DNA of 6,539 nt from Nitrosopumilus sp. BACL13 MAG-121220-bin23. Lineage in GTDB: Archaea; Thermoproteota; Nitrososphaeria; Nitrososphaerales; Nitrosopumilaceae. A model generated the notes under the pieces. That model had not been told where the DNA came from. It worked only from the letters and a program-made list of their open reading frames with translations, and searched no databases. Made by a program: the position numbers and the translations under genes. Positions 6,256 to 6,539 of the stretch are shown piece after piece (position 1 is the first letter of the stretch; each line of letters opens with the position of its first letter). Location of the stretch: contig LIAL01000058.1 of the NCBI GenBank assembly GCA_001437625.1, positions 1 to 6,539 on the forward strand. The letters are read 5' to 3'.

Positions 6256-6272
6256 ACTGACAATCTCTAAAA
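6256..6272 (+). repeat. 17-bp direct repeat, copy 2 (duplicate of the leuB end)
   Basis: This is identical to 5949-5965, which encodes the final residues and stop of leuB, but here it is non-coding. The starts of the two copies lie 307 bases apart. A shorter related copy, TGACAATCT, sits at 6222-6230. Confidence 0.75.
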
Positions 6273-6280
6273 TTACCAAT

Positions 6281-6290
6281 TTTTATTAAT
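6281..6290 (+). promoter_or_regulatory. Probable TATA box of the small zinc-knuckle gene
   Basis: TTTTATTAAT is centred about 27 bases before the ATG at 6312, the same spacing as at ilvB, so a leaderless mRNA is likely. No Shine-Dalgarno core is present before the ATG. The surrounding A/T richness lowers certainty. Confidence 0.4.
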
Positions 6291-6311
6291 TGCTTATTTT
6301 ACTAATTTTAC

Positions 6312-6443
6312 ATGGTAGTTTGCTGTATTTGTAAAATTGCTCCTGGCACATTAAAAATTAAAGACGGTAATCCTGCATACAAAGGTAAACCCCTTTGTGT
6401 AGAATGTGATGGTTACAGAAAACTTTTGAAAGAAACAAAATAG
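6312..6443 (+). CDS. Small protein with two CxxC zinc knuckles (unrecognised)
   Basis: The 43-residue product has CCICK near its start (Cys4, Cys5, Cys7) and CVEC (Cys29, Cys32), so Cys4/Cys7 and Cys29/Cys32 form a four-cysteine zinc-ribbon pattern with 21 residues between the pairs. The rest is basic, with a Lys/Arg-rich C-terminus, and there is no membrane segment. The frame is closed by a TAA at 6303-6305 just before the ATG, and a TATA-like box is well spaced, which supports a real leaderless gene. I do not recognise the family. Such small zinc ribbons can bind nucleic acid or act as protein-protein adaptors, but no function can be assigned. It lacks the acidic C-terminus of the amino-acid carrier LysW. 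It is separated from leuB by the repeat island and is probably a separate transcript. Confidence 0.72.
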   Translation: MVVCCICKIAPGTLKIKDGNPAYKGKPLCVECDGYRKLLKETK

Positions 6444-6539
6444 GAATTTATCTGTCTATAAAATATGCCAGGCACAAAAATTAGAATCATTTCTCAAAAT
6501 TACTCGCAAAAATATTAGCACTTTGTAACTGAATAAATA

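Larger units (their letters stand above)
5964..6311. other. Gene-free repeat island between leuB and the small zinc-knuckle gene
   Basis: These 348 bases hold no credible gene. From left to right they contain a weakly T-rich stretch (T5 at 6026-6030), a tandem-repeat block (6041-6115), an A/T-rich segment with few repeats (6116-6175), an inverted and decayed repeat arm (6176-6224), T-runs that may terminate transcription (6241-6254), and the second copy of the leuB end (6256-6272). The last 40 bases are probably the promoter of the downstream small gene. A minus-strand frame of 85 codons crosses the block only because the repeat unit is a multiple of three; it encodes low-complexity Leu-Met-Asn/Lys-His repeats and is not called. 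Confidence 0.7.

Noticed and set aside
6179..6260. C/D box guide RNA (TGATGA-like and CTGA motifs)
   Set aside because: The motifs belong to the repeat word TTGATGA, the C box lacks the preferred purine before TGATGA, and no convincing D' and C' boxes or terminal stem are seen.
6006..6263. Minus-strand open frame of 85 codons across the repeat island
   Set aside because: It stays open because the repeat unit is 21 bases. The product is low-complexity Leu-Met-Asn/Lys-His repeats plus a Ser-rich part, starts at a TTG and has no recognisable domain.
6312..6443. LysW-type amino-group carrier protein
   Set aside because: The four cysteines are similar in layout, but the acidic C-terminal EDWGE-like tail is missing; the C-terminus is basic.
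6465..6518. 17-residue open frame starting MPGTK after the small zinc-knuckle gene
   Set aside because: Very short, without a ribosome site or properly spaced TATA box; a vague resemblance to PGTLKIK in the upstream gene is probably coincidence.

Overview
The window looks like a piece of chromosome from an AT-rich archaeon, most likely an ammonia-oxidising thaumarchaeote (Nitrososphaeria, Nitrosopumilus-like). That placement is inferred from the compact gene layout, the strong A/T bias, apparent leaderless starts with a TATA-like box about 27 bases upstream, poly-T terminators instead of bacterial hairpins, and a LeuB of the type I recall from Sulfolobus. No marker gene proves the lineage.

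Layout: (1) 33-896, a membrane-anchored prohibitin/SPFH protein on the + strand. (2) 897-1235, a 339-base spacer with T-rich candidate terminators, then two perfect 7-bp dyads just ahead of a TATA box; this is the likely control region of the operon that follows. (3) 1236-5963, a tight + strand operon ilvB-ilvN-leuA-leuB, with intergenic gaps of 9, -3 and 19 bases. (4) 5964-6311, a 348-base gene-free stretch with 21-bp tandem repeats, an inverted, decayed copy of the same repeat, and a 17-bp duplication of the end of leuB flanking both. (5) 6312-6443, a 43-residue protein with two CxxC knuckles. (6) 6444-6539, AT-rich sequence with no gene I can support.

The operon is a branched-chain amino acid unit. 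IlvB (catalytic) and IlvN (regulatory) form acetohydroxyacid synthase, which starts valine, leucine and isoleucine synthesis. The LeuA-family enzyme then condenses acetyl-CoA with a 2-oxo acid, most likely 2-oxoisovalerate to give 2-isopropylmalate, and LeuB oxidatively decarboxylates 3-isopropylmalate. The isomerase LeuCD that must act between LeuA and LeuB, and also IlvC, IlvD and IlvE, are not in the window. IlvN keeps the glycine and asparagine needed for valine feedback in E. coli IlvH, so end-product inhibition is likely retained.

No defence system, CRISPR array, transposase, tRNA or rRNA is visible. The coding content is ordinary. The unexplained parts are the repeat island after leuB, the small zinc-knuckle protein and the paired dyads before ilvB.
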